Positions 26,691-35,860 are shown, counted from the stretch's first letter. The stretch: DNA of 64,000 nt from Bacillota bacterium (GCA_023435895.1 JAEZLH010000017.1:372001-436000); one strand, 5' to 3'. Made by a program: numbers and translations. The notes: generated by a model from the letters alone, not told the origin.

Positions 26691-27521
26691 ATGGGTAAAT
26701 TAATTTTATGCAGCGGAATACGCACTACAAATCCATACACATTTACGCGTGGGGGTATCAAACTTTATTCCATGGAGGAGTTGTGCTATTATTTATATCA
26801 TTATATTCATTTGATTGAAGAGTCCATGATTGATAACCAATTGTTCGATTTTATGGAAAGGGAACTGGATCTTGCAGAACGGGCGAGTAAGCTGAGAATG
26901 CTAAAGAAGCAGAATGCGGATTTAAAAACCCTGGTAACTTTCATCATGTGCACTACCGATTACTATACCGAAAGCGAGATCAAAGAACTTCTGAGCTTAA
27001 TGGATGAAATTGCCGGAATGTCCATGGTAAAGCGTAATATCATTAAAGCGAAATATTTCTTAAAGGAACATCAATATGATCAGGCAGCTGCGGAATATGT
27101 AAGAATTCTTCATTCTCCTGATGCAACAGAACTGACACCGGAGGAGTATGGTAATCTTTATCACAATTTGGCGGTTGCAAGATTGCATATCACCGGTTTA
27201 AAGGAATCCTCCAAGCTCTTTGCAAAGGCTTATGAACACAATCACCGGGAAGAGAGCTTAAAACAATACCTTTATACCTTACGCCTTATGAGTAAGGAAG
27301 AGGAGTATCACCAAAGGGCAGAGCAATATAGTGTAGCGGGTGAAACGGATGAAGCAATACGCAACTATATAAGCGAAGTTGAAAAAGATGTTATGAGTAA
27401 CTCTGCTACGGTTCGAATTAATAAACTTGAAGAGTATAAGAATCAAGGAAAAATAAATGAATTTTATCGCGGTGTTAATGAAATCATAGATACATGGAAA
27501 GCAAAGGTTAGGCAAGGGTAA
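26691..27521 (+). CDS. TPR-like helical protein of the DUF5716/5717 operon
   Basis: The 276-residue soluble protein is all-helical by eye. Residues ~120-200 look like two or three TPR-type hairpins (FLKEHQYDQAAAEYVRIL; YHNLAVARLHITG; ESSKLFAKAYEHN). The N-terminal part, starting MGKLILCSGIRTTNPYTF, is unlike any family I know. It follows the Hsp70-like gene by 15 bases with GGAGGT as RBS, so the two are cotranscribed. TPR proteins act as adaptors, which would fit linking the ATPase-like protein to the giant scaffold; this is inference. Confidence 0.7.
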   Translation: MGKLILCSGIRTTNPYTFTRGGIKLYSMEELCYYLYHYIHLIEESMIDNQLFDFMERELDLAERASKLRMLKKQNADLKTLVTFIMCTTDYYTESEIKELLSLMDEIAGMSMVKRNIIKAKYFLKEHQYDQAAAEYVRILHSPDATELTPEEYGNLYHNLAVARLHITGLKESSKLFAKAYEHNHREESLKQYLYTLRLMSKEEEYHQRAEQYSVAGETDEAIRNYISEVEKDVMSNSATVRINKLEEYKNQGKINEFYRGVNEIIDTWKAKVRQG

Positions 27522-27551
27522 ACTTAATTTAACGAAAGAAAGGTTGAAAGA

Positions 27552-28742
27552 ATGGGATTATTTAACCTGTTTAAAGGTAAACCGAAAAATAAAAGTGCGG
27601 ATCAAAATCAAGTCCCTTTCTCGCTGGATTTACCTAAAGAGAAAAGCAGGATTTTGCGCTTCAAAACAGTCGGAGAACAACTGGACTATATTAAAGAAAA
27701 TTGCGAATTAATTCAAGAAAGCAATCGTCAGATTGAAGATGCAAAGGTAGAATATCAGGCGGTTACCTCCTATCTTACGGATATGCAAAGAATTGATTTA
27801 ATTCCTTTGGAGCAAAGAGGTCGTTTGTATGATGCGGCAAAGAATATTGTTACGCTAACAAAAGAGCGTGAGGGCTTTCAAAACAGACCGGAAAGTATTC
27901 TATCCGAGCAGCAATTTCATATTTTTGAGCAAAACGAAGTACAGATTCCAAAAGAACTGCCAAAATTAAAAGAAAATGAACAGCTTCGAGTAGCAATTGA
28001 GCAGGATAGAATTCATTTGGAGAATGAAAGAATGGATTTGGAAGAGGAGCAAGAAGATATCATCAGCAAGCAATCCTTCTTAAAGGGAATTGCAATTGTA
28101 ATTAGTTTGATGGTTGTTTTCCTATTCACTCTTTTTATCATGCTAGCCAATAATTCGGGCGGAAACTATGTAATTCCTTTTTGCTTAACAGTATTGATGG
28201 GAATGATTGCAGCCATTTATATTATTCTTGAAGCCAGGAAGAATGAAGGCGGAATCAATATGGTTGCACGTAAGCAAAAGAGATTGGTCACGCTGCTGAA
28301 TAAAATAACCATAAAATCCGTAAATAATATTAACTATTTGGAATATACCTACCATAAATATATGGTGGGCAGTTTTGATGAATTTAAGACTCTTTGGGAA
28401 GAATATAAAAGAATTAAGGAAGAAACCAGTAAGTATAAAAAGAACACAGAATCTTTGGAATTTTATAATAACGATTTAATCCATCAGCTAAGAAAGTTTG
28501 ATATTAAGGATTGTGAGATTTGGATTTTACAGCCCAACGCAATCATAGACAAAAAAGAGATGGAGGATGTAAGGCACAGATTGAATGTGCGAAGACAAAA
28601 GCTCAGGGAGCGAATAGATTTGAATATCAACCAAAAAGAAGAGGCGCGTTCCGAAATCAGAAGAACAGTGGATATTTATCCGGAAAGCAGATATGATGCG
28701 GAAAAGTTGATGATAAAATATGGGCTTGAGATTGAGGGTTAG
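27552..28742 (+). CDS. Coiled-coil membrane protein of the DUF5716/5717 operon
   Basis: The 396-residue protein has two adjacent membrane helices at about residues 178-199 and 206-226, between two long charged coiled coils (about 40-175 and 240-380). The short loop between the helices means both coiled-coil arms should face the cytoplasm. It has no signal peptide and no enzyme motif. Its topology recalls proteins that tether cytoplasmic complexes to the membrane. It lies 30 bases after the TPR-like gene with AAAGG as RBS. I know no family name. Confidence 0.7.
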   Translation: MGLFNLFKGKPKNKSADQNQVPFSLDLPKEKSRILRFKTVGEQLDYIKENCELIQESNRQIEDAKVEYQAVTSYLTDMQRIDLIPLEQRGRLYDAAKNIVTLTKEREGFQNRPESILSEQQFHIFEQNEVQIPKELPKLKENEQLRVAIEQDRIHLENERMDLEEEQEDIISKQSFLKGIAIVISLMVVFLFTLFIMLANNSGGNYVIPFCLTVLMGMIAAIYIILEARKNEGGINMVARKQKRLVTLLNKITIKSVNNINYLEYTYHKYMVGSFDEFKTLWEEYKRIKEETSKYKKNTESLEFYNNDLIHQLRKFDIKDCEIWILQPNAIIDKKEMEDVRHRLNVRRQKLRERIDLNINQKEEARSEIRRTVDIYPESRYDAEKLMIKYGLEIEG

Positions 28743-28756
28743 GATTGGAGATTATA

Positions 28757-29098
28757 ATGAACATTCAGATATTTGGGCATTCCAAATGCTTTGATACCAA
28801 AAAGGCTGAGCGATATTTTAAAGAGAGAGGGGTCAAATTCCAATCAATCGATCTCTTGAAATTCGGAATCAGCAAGGGTGAGTTTAATAGTGTAAAACAA
28901 GCAGTGGGAGGAGTAGAGCGCCTCATTGATGAAAACTCGAAAGAAAAGGATCAATTAGCGTTAATAAAGTATTTATCCAAGGAGGATCTTGAGGAAAAAC
29001 TGTTGGAACATCCAAAGTTACTCAAAACACCCATTGTACGTAATGGCAAGCAGGCTACCATAGGATTCATGCCAGATGCATGGAAGAACTGGGAGTGA
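28757..29098 (+). CDS. ArsC/Spx-family thioredoxin-fold protein
   Basis: The 113-residue protein is of the ArsC/Spx type: beta-strand IQIFGHSKC with the single Cys of a HSKCFDTKKA motif, the helix AERYFKERGV, and the cis-Pro loop LLKTPIVRNG. The CxxC/CxxT of Spx or glutaredoxin is absent, so it has one reactive Cys like ArsC-related reductases of unknown substrate. GGAG ends six bases before the ATG at 28757, preferred over an in-frame TTG at 28745. It follows the coiled-coil membrane gene by 14 bases and probably ends the operon. Confidence 0.8.
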   Translation: MNIQIFGHSKCFDTKKAERYFKERGVKFQSIDLLKFGISKGEFNSVKQAVGGVERLIDENSKEKDQLALIKYLSKEDLEEKLLEHPKLLKTPIVRNGKQATIGFMPDAWKNWE

Positions 29099-29146
29099 AC
29101 ATTAACAGTAAGATTACATTCTCACTGAATTATCGGCAAAAATTAC

Positions 29147-29175
29147 TTGACAGAATGAAAATCATTGAATAGTAT
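29147..29175 (+). promoter_or_regulatory. Promoter of the valS T-box leader
   Basis: TTGACA (29147-29152) and TAGTAT (29170-29175) are 17 bases apart, just upstream of the T-box leader. Confidence 0.7.
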
Positions 29176-29181
29176 AAGAAT

Positions 29182-29432
29182 ATCATATAGAAAATGTATT
29201 GATTGAGAGGATTAGATAAGTAACGCTTATCAGAGAGGATCATTCACCGGCTGAAAGGTGATCCAAGGCAAGCTTATTGAAGGTAGCTCAGGAACAGCAT
29301 TTCTGAAACCGTAAGGCGTGTAGGAAGTGACGGGAAGTCCCGTTATAGACAAAGAGATGGTTTGCTATGATAGGAATCATAAATAAAGGTGGTACCACGG
29401 TTCTTCGTCCTTTGCGGCGAGGGGCTTTTTTT
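29182..29432 (+). ncRNA. T-box riboswitch sensing tRNA-Val
   Basis: The leader has the usual order: Stem I from about 29200 to 29300, a linker region, the T-box AGGTGGTACCACGG (29387-29400) and a terminator. The candidate specifier codon is GTA (29283-29285, Val) in the context GAAGGTAGCTC, just where the specifier loop is expected. The antiterminator bulge TGGT (29390-29393) would pair with the ACCA end of an A73 tRNA, as tRNA-Val has. Uncharged tRNA-Val should stabilise the antiterminator and switch on valS, and also the short ORF in between. Confidence 0.92.
29400..29432 (+). terminator. T-box intrinsic terminator
   Basis: GTTCTTCGTC (29400-29409) pairs with GGCGAGGGGC (29416-29425), including G-T pairs, and is followed by seven T. 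It competes with the antiterminator containing the T-box. Confidence 0.85.
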
Positions 29433-29543
29433 ATGCAGTTATTTAATGGTACAAGGTAAACCATATTTATTATTTACCCATAGGTAATTGCGAAACTCAA
29501 TAGGTATAGATATTTCTATTTATTTACCAACTGGAAAGGAAGT

Positions 29544-29717
29544 ATGTGTATGAAGGAAATATTTCAATTGACATTATCACTGATTACCCTATTAATGATT
29601 TCTGTTCTTTTTTATCGATTTGCTGATTATATGGGCAATAAACTAAAATTTGCTGAAAGCTTTTTATGGATGGTTGGTAAGATTAAGAAGATGTTGGTAC
29701 ATCACAAACTTAAGTAA
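29544..29717 (+). CDS. Small single-helix membrane protein between T-box and valS
   Basis: A 57-codon frame (or 55 codons from the second ATG at 29550) lies inside the T-box-controlled transcript. GGAAAGGA at 29533-29540 supports the 29550 start. One hydrophobic helix (FQLTLSLITLLMISVLFYRF) is followed by a basic C-terminus (KIKKMLVHHKLK), a normal inside-positive small membrane protein. It resembles no family I can name and ends 61 bases before valS. Its size makes chance possible, but the RBS and topology argue for a gene. Confidence 0.55.
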   Translation: MCMKEIFQLTLSLITLLMISVLFYRFADYMGNKLKFAESFLWMVGKIKKMLVHHKLK

Positions 29718-29778
29718 CAAGCTTGGTTTTGAACTAAGTTATATCACTATATTTTTATTACCCGAAAGGAAAGAAATC

Positions 29779-32439
29779 ATGGAAAAAGAATTGGCTAAAA
29801 CCTACGACCCCAAGAATATTGAAGAAAAGCAATATCAAAAATGGATCGACAAAAAATATTTTCACGCAGAAGTGGATCGTTCAAAGAAACCTTTTACGAT
29901 TGTAATCCCCCCGCCGAATATCACAGGGCAGCTTCATATGGGGCATGCATTAGATAATGCCATGCAGGATATCCTAATACGTTTTAAAAGAATGCAGGGC
30001 TATAATGCACTCTGGCAGCCGGGAACCGATCATGCAAGTATCGCAACCGAAGTTAAGATTTTAGAGATGTTAAAGAAACAGGGTATTAATAAAGAGGATT
30101 TAACAAGAGAGGAATTCCTTGTTAAAGCATGGGAATGGAAGGAAGAATACGGTGGTAGAATTATCTCCCAGTTAAAGAAATTAGGCTCCTCCTGTGATTG
30201 GGACAGAGAGCGCTTTACTATGGATGAAGGCTGCAATAATGCAGTAAACGAAGTATTCGTTAAATTATATAACGAAGGAAAGATTTATAAGGGTTCTAAA
30301 ATCATTAACTGGTGCCCGGTTTGCCATACTACCATTTCTGATGCAGAGGTAGAGCATGAGGAACAGTCAGGGCATTTCTGGCATATTAAATACCCTGTTG
30401 TGGGAGAAGAAGAGTTTGTAGAAATCGCCACCACCAGACCGGAGACCATGCTTGGTGACAGCGCGGTAGCGGTTCATCCAGAGGATGAAAGATATCAGCA
30501 TTTGATTGGAAAGATGGTTTTATTACCAATCGTAAATAAAGAAATCCCGGTAATTGCAGATTCCTATGTAGATAAGGAATTTGGTACGGGTGTAGTGAAG
30601 ATTACCCCTGCTCATGATCCTAACGATTTTGAAGTGGGAAAAAGACATAACCTACCGGAAATTAATGTGATGAACGATGATGCAACCATCAATGAGCTTG
30701 GTGGAAAGTATGTAGGAATGGATCGATATGAAGCACGTAATCTGATTGTAAAGGAACTGCAGGAACTGGGACTTTTGGTTAAGGTGGAAGACCATGTTCA
30801 TAATGTAGGTACTCATGATCGCTGTAAAACAACAATTGAACCTTTAATTAAACAGCAATGGTTCGTAAAGATGGATGAACTGATTAAGCCTGCAATCTAT
30901 GGTGTTAAGACGGGGGATGTTCAGTTTGTTCCGGAACGCTTTGATAAAATTTATTTTAACTGGGCAGAGAATATCAGAGATTGGTGTATCTCCAGACAGC
31001 TGTGGTGGGGTCATAGAATTCCAGCATATTACTGTGAGAAGTGTGGTGAGGTAGTGGTTTCAAAGAGTGCACCGGATAGCTGTGCAAAGTGTGGTCATGA
31101 CCATTTGAAACAGGATGAAGATACTCTTGATACCTGGTTCAGTTCTGCGCTATGGCCTTTCTCAACCCTTGGTTGGCCGGAGAAAACGGAAGAACTAGAT
31201 TATTTCTATCCTACGGACGTACTGGTAACTGGCTATGATATTATTTTCTTCTGGGTACTACGTATGGTATTTTCTGGTTATGCTCAGATGGGCAAGAAAC
31301 CCTTTAGCAAGGTTTTAATTCACGGTTTGGTTCGTGATTCCCAAGGTCGCAAGATGAGTAAATCCCTCGGTAACGGAATCGATCCTCTAGAAGTAATTGA
31401 TAAATACGGCGCGGATGCACTGCGTTTTAGCTTGATTCAGGGTAACGCCCCTGGTAATGACATGAGATTTTACTGGGAACGTGTGGAAGCAAGCCGTAAC
31501 TTTGCCAATAAGGTATGGAATGCATCCCGTTTCATTATGATGAATCTGGAGAAAGCCACCATTGGGGAGACGATTGATGAATCACTTCTTACTATTGCAG
31601 ACAAATGGATTCTTTCCAGAGTAAATACGGTGGTTAAAGAAGCAACCGAGACGATGGAAAGCTTCGAACTTGGTATCGCAGTTCAAAAAATCAATGATTT
31701 CATATGGGAAGAGTTCTGTGATTGGTATATTGAGATGGTAAAACCGAGATTGTATAGCGAAACCGATGAGACAAAGGCAGCAGCACTTTGGACATTAAAG
31801 CATGTACTCACTACCTCCTTGAAGTTACTGCATCCTTATATGCCATTTGTTACGGAAGAAATCTTCTGTACCCTCCAGGAAATGCTGGGGCAACAGGAAG
31901 CGGAGTCCATCATGATCGCAAAATGGCCGGAATATGAGGAAGCCTACGCATATACAGAGGAAGAGGAAGCGGTAGAGTTAATTAAGGAAGCGGTAAAGGG
32001 AATTCGTAATGTACGTACGGAGATGAATGTTCCACCCAGCAGAAAAGCTGCTGTAACCGTGGTATCAGGTAGTGAGAAAATCAGAGCAATCTTTGAAGAT
32101 AGTAAGGTTTTCTTTGCAACGCTAGGTTATTCCAATGAAGTATCCGTTCAGCCGGACAAAGCAGGAATACCAGAGGATGCAGTATCAACGGTAATTCCCG
32201 GCGCCGTAATCTATATCCCGTTTGCAGATCTTGTAGATATTGAGAAGGAAATCGAGAGACTTCAGAAGGAAAAAGAACGTCTTAACGGAGAATTGAAGAG
32301 AGTTACCGGAATGTTAAACAATCAAAACTTTGTCAGTAAGGCACCGGAAAGCAAATTGGCAGAAGAAAGAGCCAAGCTTGAAAAATACACAGATATGATG
32401 AAACAGGTAAGTGATCGATTGGAACATTTCATGAAATAA
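29779..32439 (+). CDS. valS: Valyl-tRNA synthetase
   Basis: The 886-residue class I synthetase charges tRNA-Val. The HIGH motif is HMGH (residues 53-56) in PPPNITGQLHMGHALDN, and KMSKS is at 525-529. The editing domain (CP1) lies between them, with a TTRPETMLGD segment that is part of the editing site, and a four-Cys zinc site follows (CEKCGE, CAKCGH). The C-terminal ~65 residues form the tRNA-binding coiled coil. The frame opens 43 codons earlier, overlapping the small membrane ORF, but GAAAGGAAAG before the ATG at 29779 and family alignment favour that start. Control is by the T-box. Confidence 0.96.
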   Translation: MEKELAKTYDPKNIEEKQYQKWIDKKYFHAEVDRSKKPFTIVIPPPNITGQLHMGHALDNAMQDILIRFKRMQGYNALWQPGTDHASIATEVKILEMLKKQGINKEDLTREEFLVKAWEWKEEYGGRIISQLKKLGSSCDWDRERFTMDEGCNNAVNEVFVKLYNEGKIYKGSKIINWCPVCHTTISDAEVEHEEQSGHFWHIKYPVVGEEEFVEIATTRPETMLGDSAVAVHPEDERYQHLIGKMVLLPIVNKEIPVIADSYVDKEFGTGVVKITPAHDPNDFEVGKRHNLPEINVMNDDATINELGGKYVGMDRYEARNLIVKELQELGLLVKVEDHVHNVGTHDRCKTTIEPLIKQQWFVKMDELIKPAIYGVKTGDVQFVPERFDKIYFNWAENIRDWCISRQLWWGHRIPAYYCEKCGEVVVSKSAPDSCAKCGHDHLKQDEDTLDTWFSSALWPFSTLGWPEKTEELDYFYPTDVLVTGYDIIFFWVLRMVFSGYAQMGKKPFSKVLIHGLVRDSQGRKMSKSLGNGIDPLEVIDKYGADALRFSLIQGNAPGNDMRFYWERVEASRNFANKVWNASRFIMMNLEKATIGETIDESLLTIADKWILSRVNTVVKEATETMESFELGIAVQKINDFIWEEFCDWYIEMVKPRLYSETDETKAAALWTLKHVLTTSLKLLHPYMPFVTEEIFCTLQEMLGQQEAESIMIAKWPEYEEAYAYTEEEEAVELIKEAVKGIRNVRTEMNVPPSRKAAVTVVSGSEKIRAIFEDSKVFFATLGYSNEVSVQPDKAGIPEDAVSTVIPGAVIYIPFADLVDIEKEIERLQKEKERLNGELKRVTGMLNNQNFVSKAPESKLAEERAKLEKYTDMMKQVSDRLEHFMK

Positions 32440-32453
32440 GTTATGATACACCA

Positions 32454-32538
32454 AAAGAGGCTGTTACAGTATGATAACCGGCAAGGGTATAATAATAATT
32501 ATTCCTTTTGCAGATATACATAATGTAACAGCCTCTTT
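32454..32538. terminator. Long-loop inverted repeat after valS
   Basis: Fifteen bases at 32454-32468 (AAAGAGGCTGTTACA) pair perfectly with 32524-32538 across a 55-base loop and end in TTTCTG. It probably terminates valS. Two overlapping short frames inside it are shadows of the repeat. Confidence 0.65.
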
Positions 32539-32539
32539 C

Positions 32540-32907
32540 TGTATGGATTATGGGGAATACATACCATATAATATGGTATACGATAGTATGGCAAATAAAT
32601 GTAACAGCCATAATCAATTTATACCACATTTAGTAATTTATGTAAATATAAAATTACATTTATAAATAAAAATTTAACATTTTATGTTGAATAATGATGA
32701 AAAATAGCAGGTTTCAAAAATAGGAGATGAGGAATAGGGCATATTTTACTGATTTTATTTAGTAAGCGAAGCGTGCATCCATTGGGTTCTGCTGAAATCT
32801 CTGCTGAACTTACGATTATATTTATCGTGTGCAGTAATTACCTAATTATTTACGAAAGAATATGGAAGAGTTATAATAAAGAGAAGCTAAGAAAAAGAGG
32901 TGGAGCC
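32540..32907 (+). other. Spacer between valS and the two-component genes
   Basis: About 370 bases of AT-rich sequence. The frame of the response regulator runs upstream to 32773 but that part has no ribosome site and no homology. I see no RNA element. Confidence 0.4.
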
Positions 32908-33585
32908 TTGAAATTATTAATTGTAGAAGATGATAAAACAATTGCTATGGGACTGGAGTACTCTTTACAGCAGGAGGGATATACTGTTATTATATGCAAC
33001 GATGTAAATTCCGGGAAAAAAGCTTTGCAGGAGAACAAATTCGAGCTATGTATTTTAGATCTTACATTACCGGATGGCAGTGGGTACGAGTTGTGTAAAA
33101 TCGCCAGAGAGAAATGGGACACCCCGGTTATTATTCTGACTGCCTGTGATGAGGAGGTCAATGTTGTGATGGGATTAGAGATGGGAGCGGATGACTATAT
33201 TACAAAGCCCTTTCGAATCAGAGAATTAAATGCAAGGATAAAGACAGTGCTTCGAAGATATAAAAAGAATGATGGGGCGAAAAATATTATTGAACTCGGG
33301 GCTCTTCGTATTAATACCATGGATGCAAAGATTTATAAAAATGGGACGGAAGTTATGTTAACAGCCTTAGAATATCGTCTTCTTCTGACCTTTGCCAATA
33401 ATGAGGGACAAGTTCTTACGCGGAATCAACTGCTGGAAGGAATTTGGGATATAGCAGGAGACTTTGTGAATGATAATACACTTACGGTTTATATAAAGCG
33501 ATTACGAGATAAATTAGAAGATGATCCGCAAAATCCTGTCATCATTAAGACCATCAGGGGACTGGGTTATAAGGTGGGTGAATGA
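32908..33585 (+). CDS. OmpR/PhoB-family response regulator
   Basis: The 225-residue protein starts at TTG (32908) after AGAGGTGGAG. Its receiver domain has the acidic pair in VEDD, phosphoacceptor D51 in CILDLTLPD, and Lys in YITKPF. The C-terminal winged helix (about 125-222) ends with KTIRGLGYKV, diagnostic of the OmpR family. The next gene is its kinase, overlapping at the stop region, and an ABC transporter follows a lysin gene. This resembles BceRS-type modules that respond to cell-wall antibiotics, though the link to the transporter is inference. Confidence 0.92.
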   Translation: MKLLIVEDDKTIAMGLEYSLQQEGYTVIICNDVNSGKKALQENKFELCILDLTLPDGSGYELCKIAREKWDTPVIILTACDEEVNVVMGLEMGADDYITKPFRIRELNARIKTVLRRYKKNDGAKNIIELGALRINTMDAKIYKNGTEVMLTALEYRLLLTFANNEGQVLTRNQLLEGIWDIAGDFVNDNTLTVYIKRLRDKLEDDPQNPVIIKTIRGLGYKVGE

Positions 33586-33586
33586 T

Positions 33587-34588
33587 ATGTTAAGAAATAA
33601 AGAGTTTCGAAGGATGTTCCTGTTCATGCTCTGTATAACGGCTATATTTGGAGCGATTATGATACAAATGGGGGTTATACCTACTATATTATCCGTATTA
33701 TTGGGAGTTCTTCTGATGGGAGTAACGATATATTATTCTCAGAGAAGATACAAAGATATTGAACAGTTATCTGATTATCTAAAAAAAATATATAACGGAA
33801 ATTATGCTCTGGATATAAGGGATAATGCGGAAGGCGAATTAAGCATTCTAAAGAATGAAATCTATAAAGTAACATTAATCTTATCAAAGCAAGCAGAACA
33901 AATGCAAAAGGAAAAGGAGCAGTTAGGAGATGCGCTCTCTGATATTTCCCATCAGCTGAAAACACCGCTTACTTCCATGATGGTCATGTCTGAATTATTG
34001 GAGGATGACCATTTGGATTTCGTCAAGCGGAGGGAGTTTACCAAGAAATTATTAACACAGCTGGAGAGGATGGAATGGCTTCTGACCTCGTTGCTTAAGC
34101 TTTCAAAAATTGATGCTGGCACGATAAAATTTAAAAAAGAGCACATATCTGTATCCAATATATTGGAGAAGGCAATTACGCCTTTAATGATACCAATGGA
34201 ACTGAAAAATCAAAAGTTAAGGATAGAAGGGGATGTTCTTATCCGTTTTATTGGGGACATGAACTGGACGGTAGAGGCTTTTGTGAATATTATTAAGAAT
34301 TGTATTGAGCATACACCAGAAGGTGGGGATATTACAATTCGCTACGAGGATAATCCCATTTGCACTAAGATTGTTATATCGGACAGCGGTTATGGTATAC
34401 CAAAGGAGGAGCTGCCTTATGTGTTTAAACGTTTTTTTCGAGGTAAAAATGCCACACAGGATTCTGTGGGTATTGGACTTGCCATGGCAAAAAGCATTCT
34501 TACCAGCCAAAATGGCGATATATTTGTTACCAATGGGAGTGATTGTGGAGTAGAGTTCACGGTAAAGTTCTATAAACAAAATCTTTAA
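33587..34588 (+). CDS. Membrane histidine kinase
   Basis: The 333-residue kinase has two membrane helices (about 10-26 and 29-50) with almost no extracellular loop, the intramembrane-sensing architecture of BceS-like kinases. The H-box SDISHQLKTPLT carries H122. Catalytic motifs are VNIIKNCIEHT (N box), DSGYGIP (G1) and GIGLAMAKS (G2). AAGGTGGGTGA precedes the ATG, which lies one base after the regulator stop, so the pair is coupled. A longer frame starts at 33521 but overlaps the regulator and has no ribosome site. Confidence 0.92.
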   Translation: MLRNKEFRRMFLFMLCITAIFGAIMIQMGVIPTILSVLLGVLLMGVTIYYSQRRYKDIEQLSDYLKKIYNGNYALDIRDNAEGELSILKNEIYKVTLILSKQAEQMQKEKEQLGDALSDISHQLKTPLTSMMVMSELLEDDHLDFVKRREFTKKLLTQLERMEWLLTSLLKLSKIDAGTIKFKKEHISVSNILEKAITPLMIPMELKNQKLRIEGDVLIRFIGDMNWTVEAFVNIIKNCIEHTPEGGDITIRYEDNPICTKIVISDSGYGIPKEELPYVFKRFFRGKNATQDSVGIGLAMAKSILTSQNGDIFVTNGSDCGVEFTVKFYKQNL

Positions 34589-34746
34589 AATTTGGGTTTT
34601 TTCATAGTAATCATTTTCATAAATCCCATCCTATATCAGTGAAATATTTCCCTTGAAAATATGGAAAAAGTCATAGGACATAGTACATATTGGGGGTTGT
34701 TCTGATTAAGATATAGTGAGAAGAAAATTGATGGGAGGTAAGATAT

Positions 34747-35505
34747 ATGAGCATTAAAGTTGGAAGTGCAAGTATTGATGAACACGGAAAACTGAGCGGA
34801 GGAAAAGTTGGAGATCAGACCGGTAAAGAAATCTATATTCTGCCCTGGTATAATCGACCGTGGAATGTATATCTGGAATGTACTGATAAGGTCGTAGCAC
34901 AAAGGGCTGTCAATATTATGAGTCAGATCTGTTTGAATAATAATTTCGGTTATGACCAATCACAGCGTATGACGGGTTATAACGCTATTGTAAAGAATAA
35001 TAATAAAGTTGCCGGGGCAAAAGGTGAGTTTGATTGTTCTTCCCTAGTATCTTCTTGTTATAAATTAGCTGGGCTGAATGTGTCCCCAAGTAATACGACA
35101 CTATCTTTAAAAAAGGACTTTGTAGCAAGCGGAAAATTCAAAGCATATACGGACAATAAGCATATTGGCTCTGATAATTATGCCAAACTTGGCGGGATAT
35201 ACCTAGATGAAGGGAACCATGTGATCATGGCAATGGAGAATGGAAGCAAGATTAATCCTTATCCTGAACCGAAACGGAGTATTAAACGAGGAGCTGTCGG
35301 TGAAGATGTAAAATATGTTCAGTGGGAATTAATTGCTCATGGAATTAAATCCGCTGTAGTGAATGGTAAAAGTCAGGCGCTTATCATCGATGGCAAGTGC
35401 GGACCAATTACCGAGGCCGCAATCAAAGCTTATCAGAAAAAATACAATTTAGAAGTTGATGGTAGTTGCGGACCGAAAACTCTGGCTTCACTTAAGGCTA
35501 ACTAG
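34747..35505 (+). CDS. NlpC/P60-like lysin with peptidoglycan-binding domain
   Basis: The 252-residue protein has an N-terminal NlpC/P60-like cysteine peptidase: C97 in EFDCSSLV and H158 in GNHVIM, and a C-terminal PG_binding_1 domain (about 180-252) with DGKCGPITEAAIKAYQKKY. There is no signal peptide. The arrangement matches phage endolysins such as those of siphophages in Firmicutes, but there is no holin or phage gene around it. It may be a domesticated lysin or export may be unusual. GGGAGGT precedes the ATG. Confidence 0.8.
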   Translation: MSIKVGSASIDEHGKLSGGKVGDQTGKEIYILPWYNRPWNVYLECTDKVVAQRAVNIMSQICLNNNFGYDQSQRMTGYNAIVKNNNKVAGAKGEFDCSSLVSSCYKLAGLNVSPSNTTLSLKKDFVASGKFKAYTDNKHIGSDNYAKLGGIYLDEGNHVIMAMENGSKINPYPEPKRSIKRGAVGEDVKYVQWELIAHGIKSAVVNGKSQALIIDGKCGPITEAAIKAYQKKYNLEVDGSCGPKTLASLKAN

Positions 35506-35860
35506 GTGATAGATTGTTAGAAACAAAGGGAATGTATTTAGTTTTGTATTGAAGATTATTATACTAAGAAGGGCTGTTGTGTTATGTGATAGTACACGAC
35601 AGCCCTTATAACGTTTAGAAGAAGTGTTTTCATAATTAAGTTTATCAGAATAACGAAATCAGAATTAGTTTATAAATCAGGAAAATTGTGGGATAATCTA
35701 AAAGGTGACGATTATCACTTGAAGGGGGACAGCCTTATGTGACAAAATTGTAATAATAAAGTCATGGTATCGTCATTTTCAGAGGTTAAACTTGGAGTTG
35801 TAGTATTAAATTTTGATTGGATTGGAGAGCGAAAGCCCCATAGATAAGGAGTAATAAAAC
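35506..35860 (+). other. Spacer between lysin and ABC genes
   Basis: Contains the terminator at 35569-35612 and a short inverted pair GATAATC/GATTATC around 35693-35718 that could be an operator for the downstream transporter. No convincing promoter or gene was seen. Confidence 0.4.
35569..35612. terminator. Terminator after the lysin gene
   Basis: AAGGGCTGTTGTGT (35569-35582) pairs with ACACGACAGCCCTT (35594-35607) with one G-T-like mismatch, 11-base loop. A weak T/A tail follows. Confidence 0.75.

Noticed and set aside
29650..29778. N-terminal extension of ValS from the upstream ATG at 29650
   Set aside because: It overlaps the small membrane ORF, has no ribosome site, and normal ValS begins at the later ATG.
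32441..32665. Two opposite small frames after valS
   Set aside because: Both lie across the arms and loop of the inverted repeat at 32454-32538 and have no Shine-Dalgarno sequence.
32773..32907. N-terminal extension of the response regulator
   Set aside because: Receiver domains start within a few residues of the VEDD motif, and AGAGGTGGAG marks the TTG at 32908.
34747..35505. Prophage marked by an endolysin
   Set aside because: No holin, capsid, tail, integrase or attachment site is present nearby; I keep only the single lysin gene.
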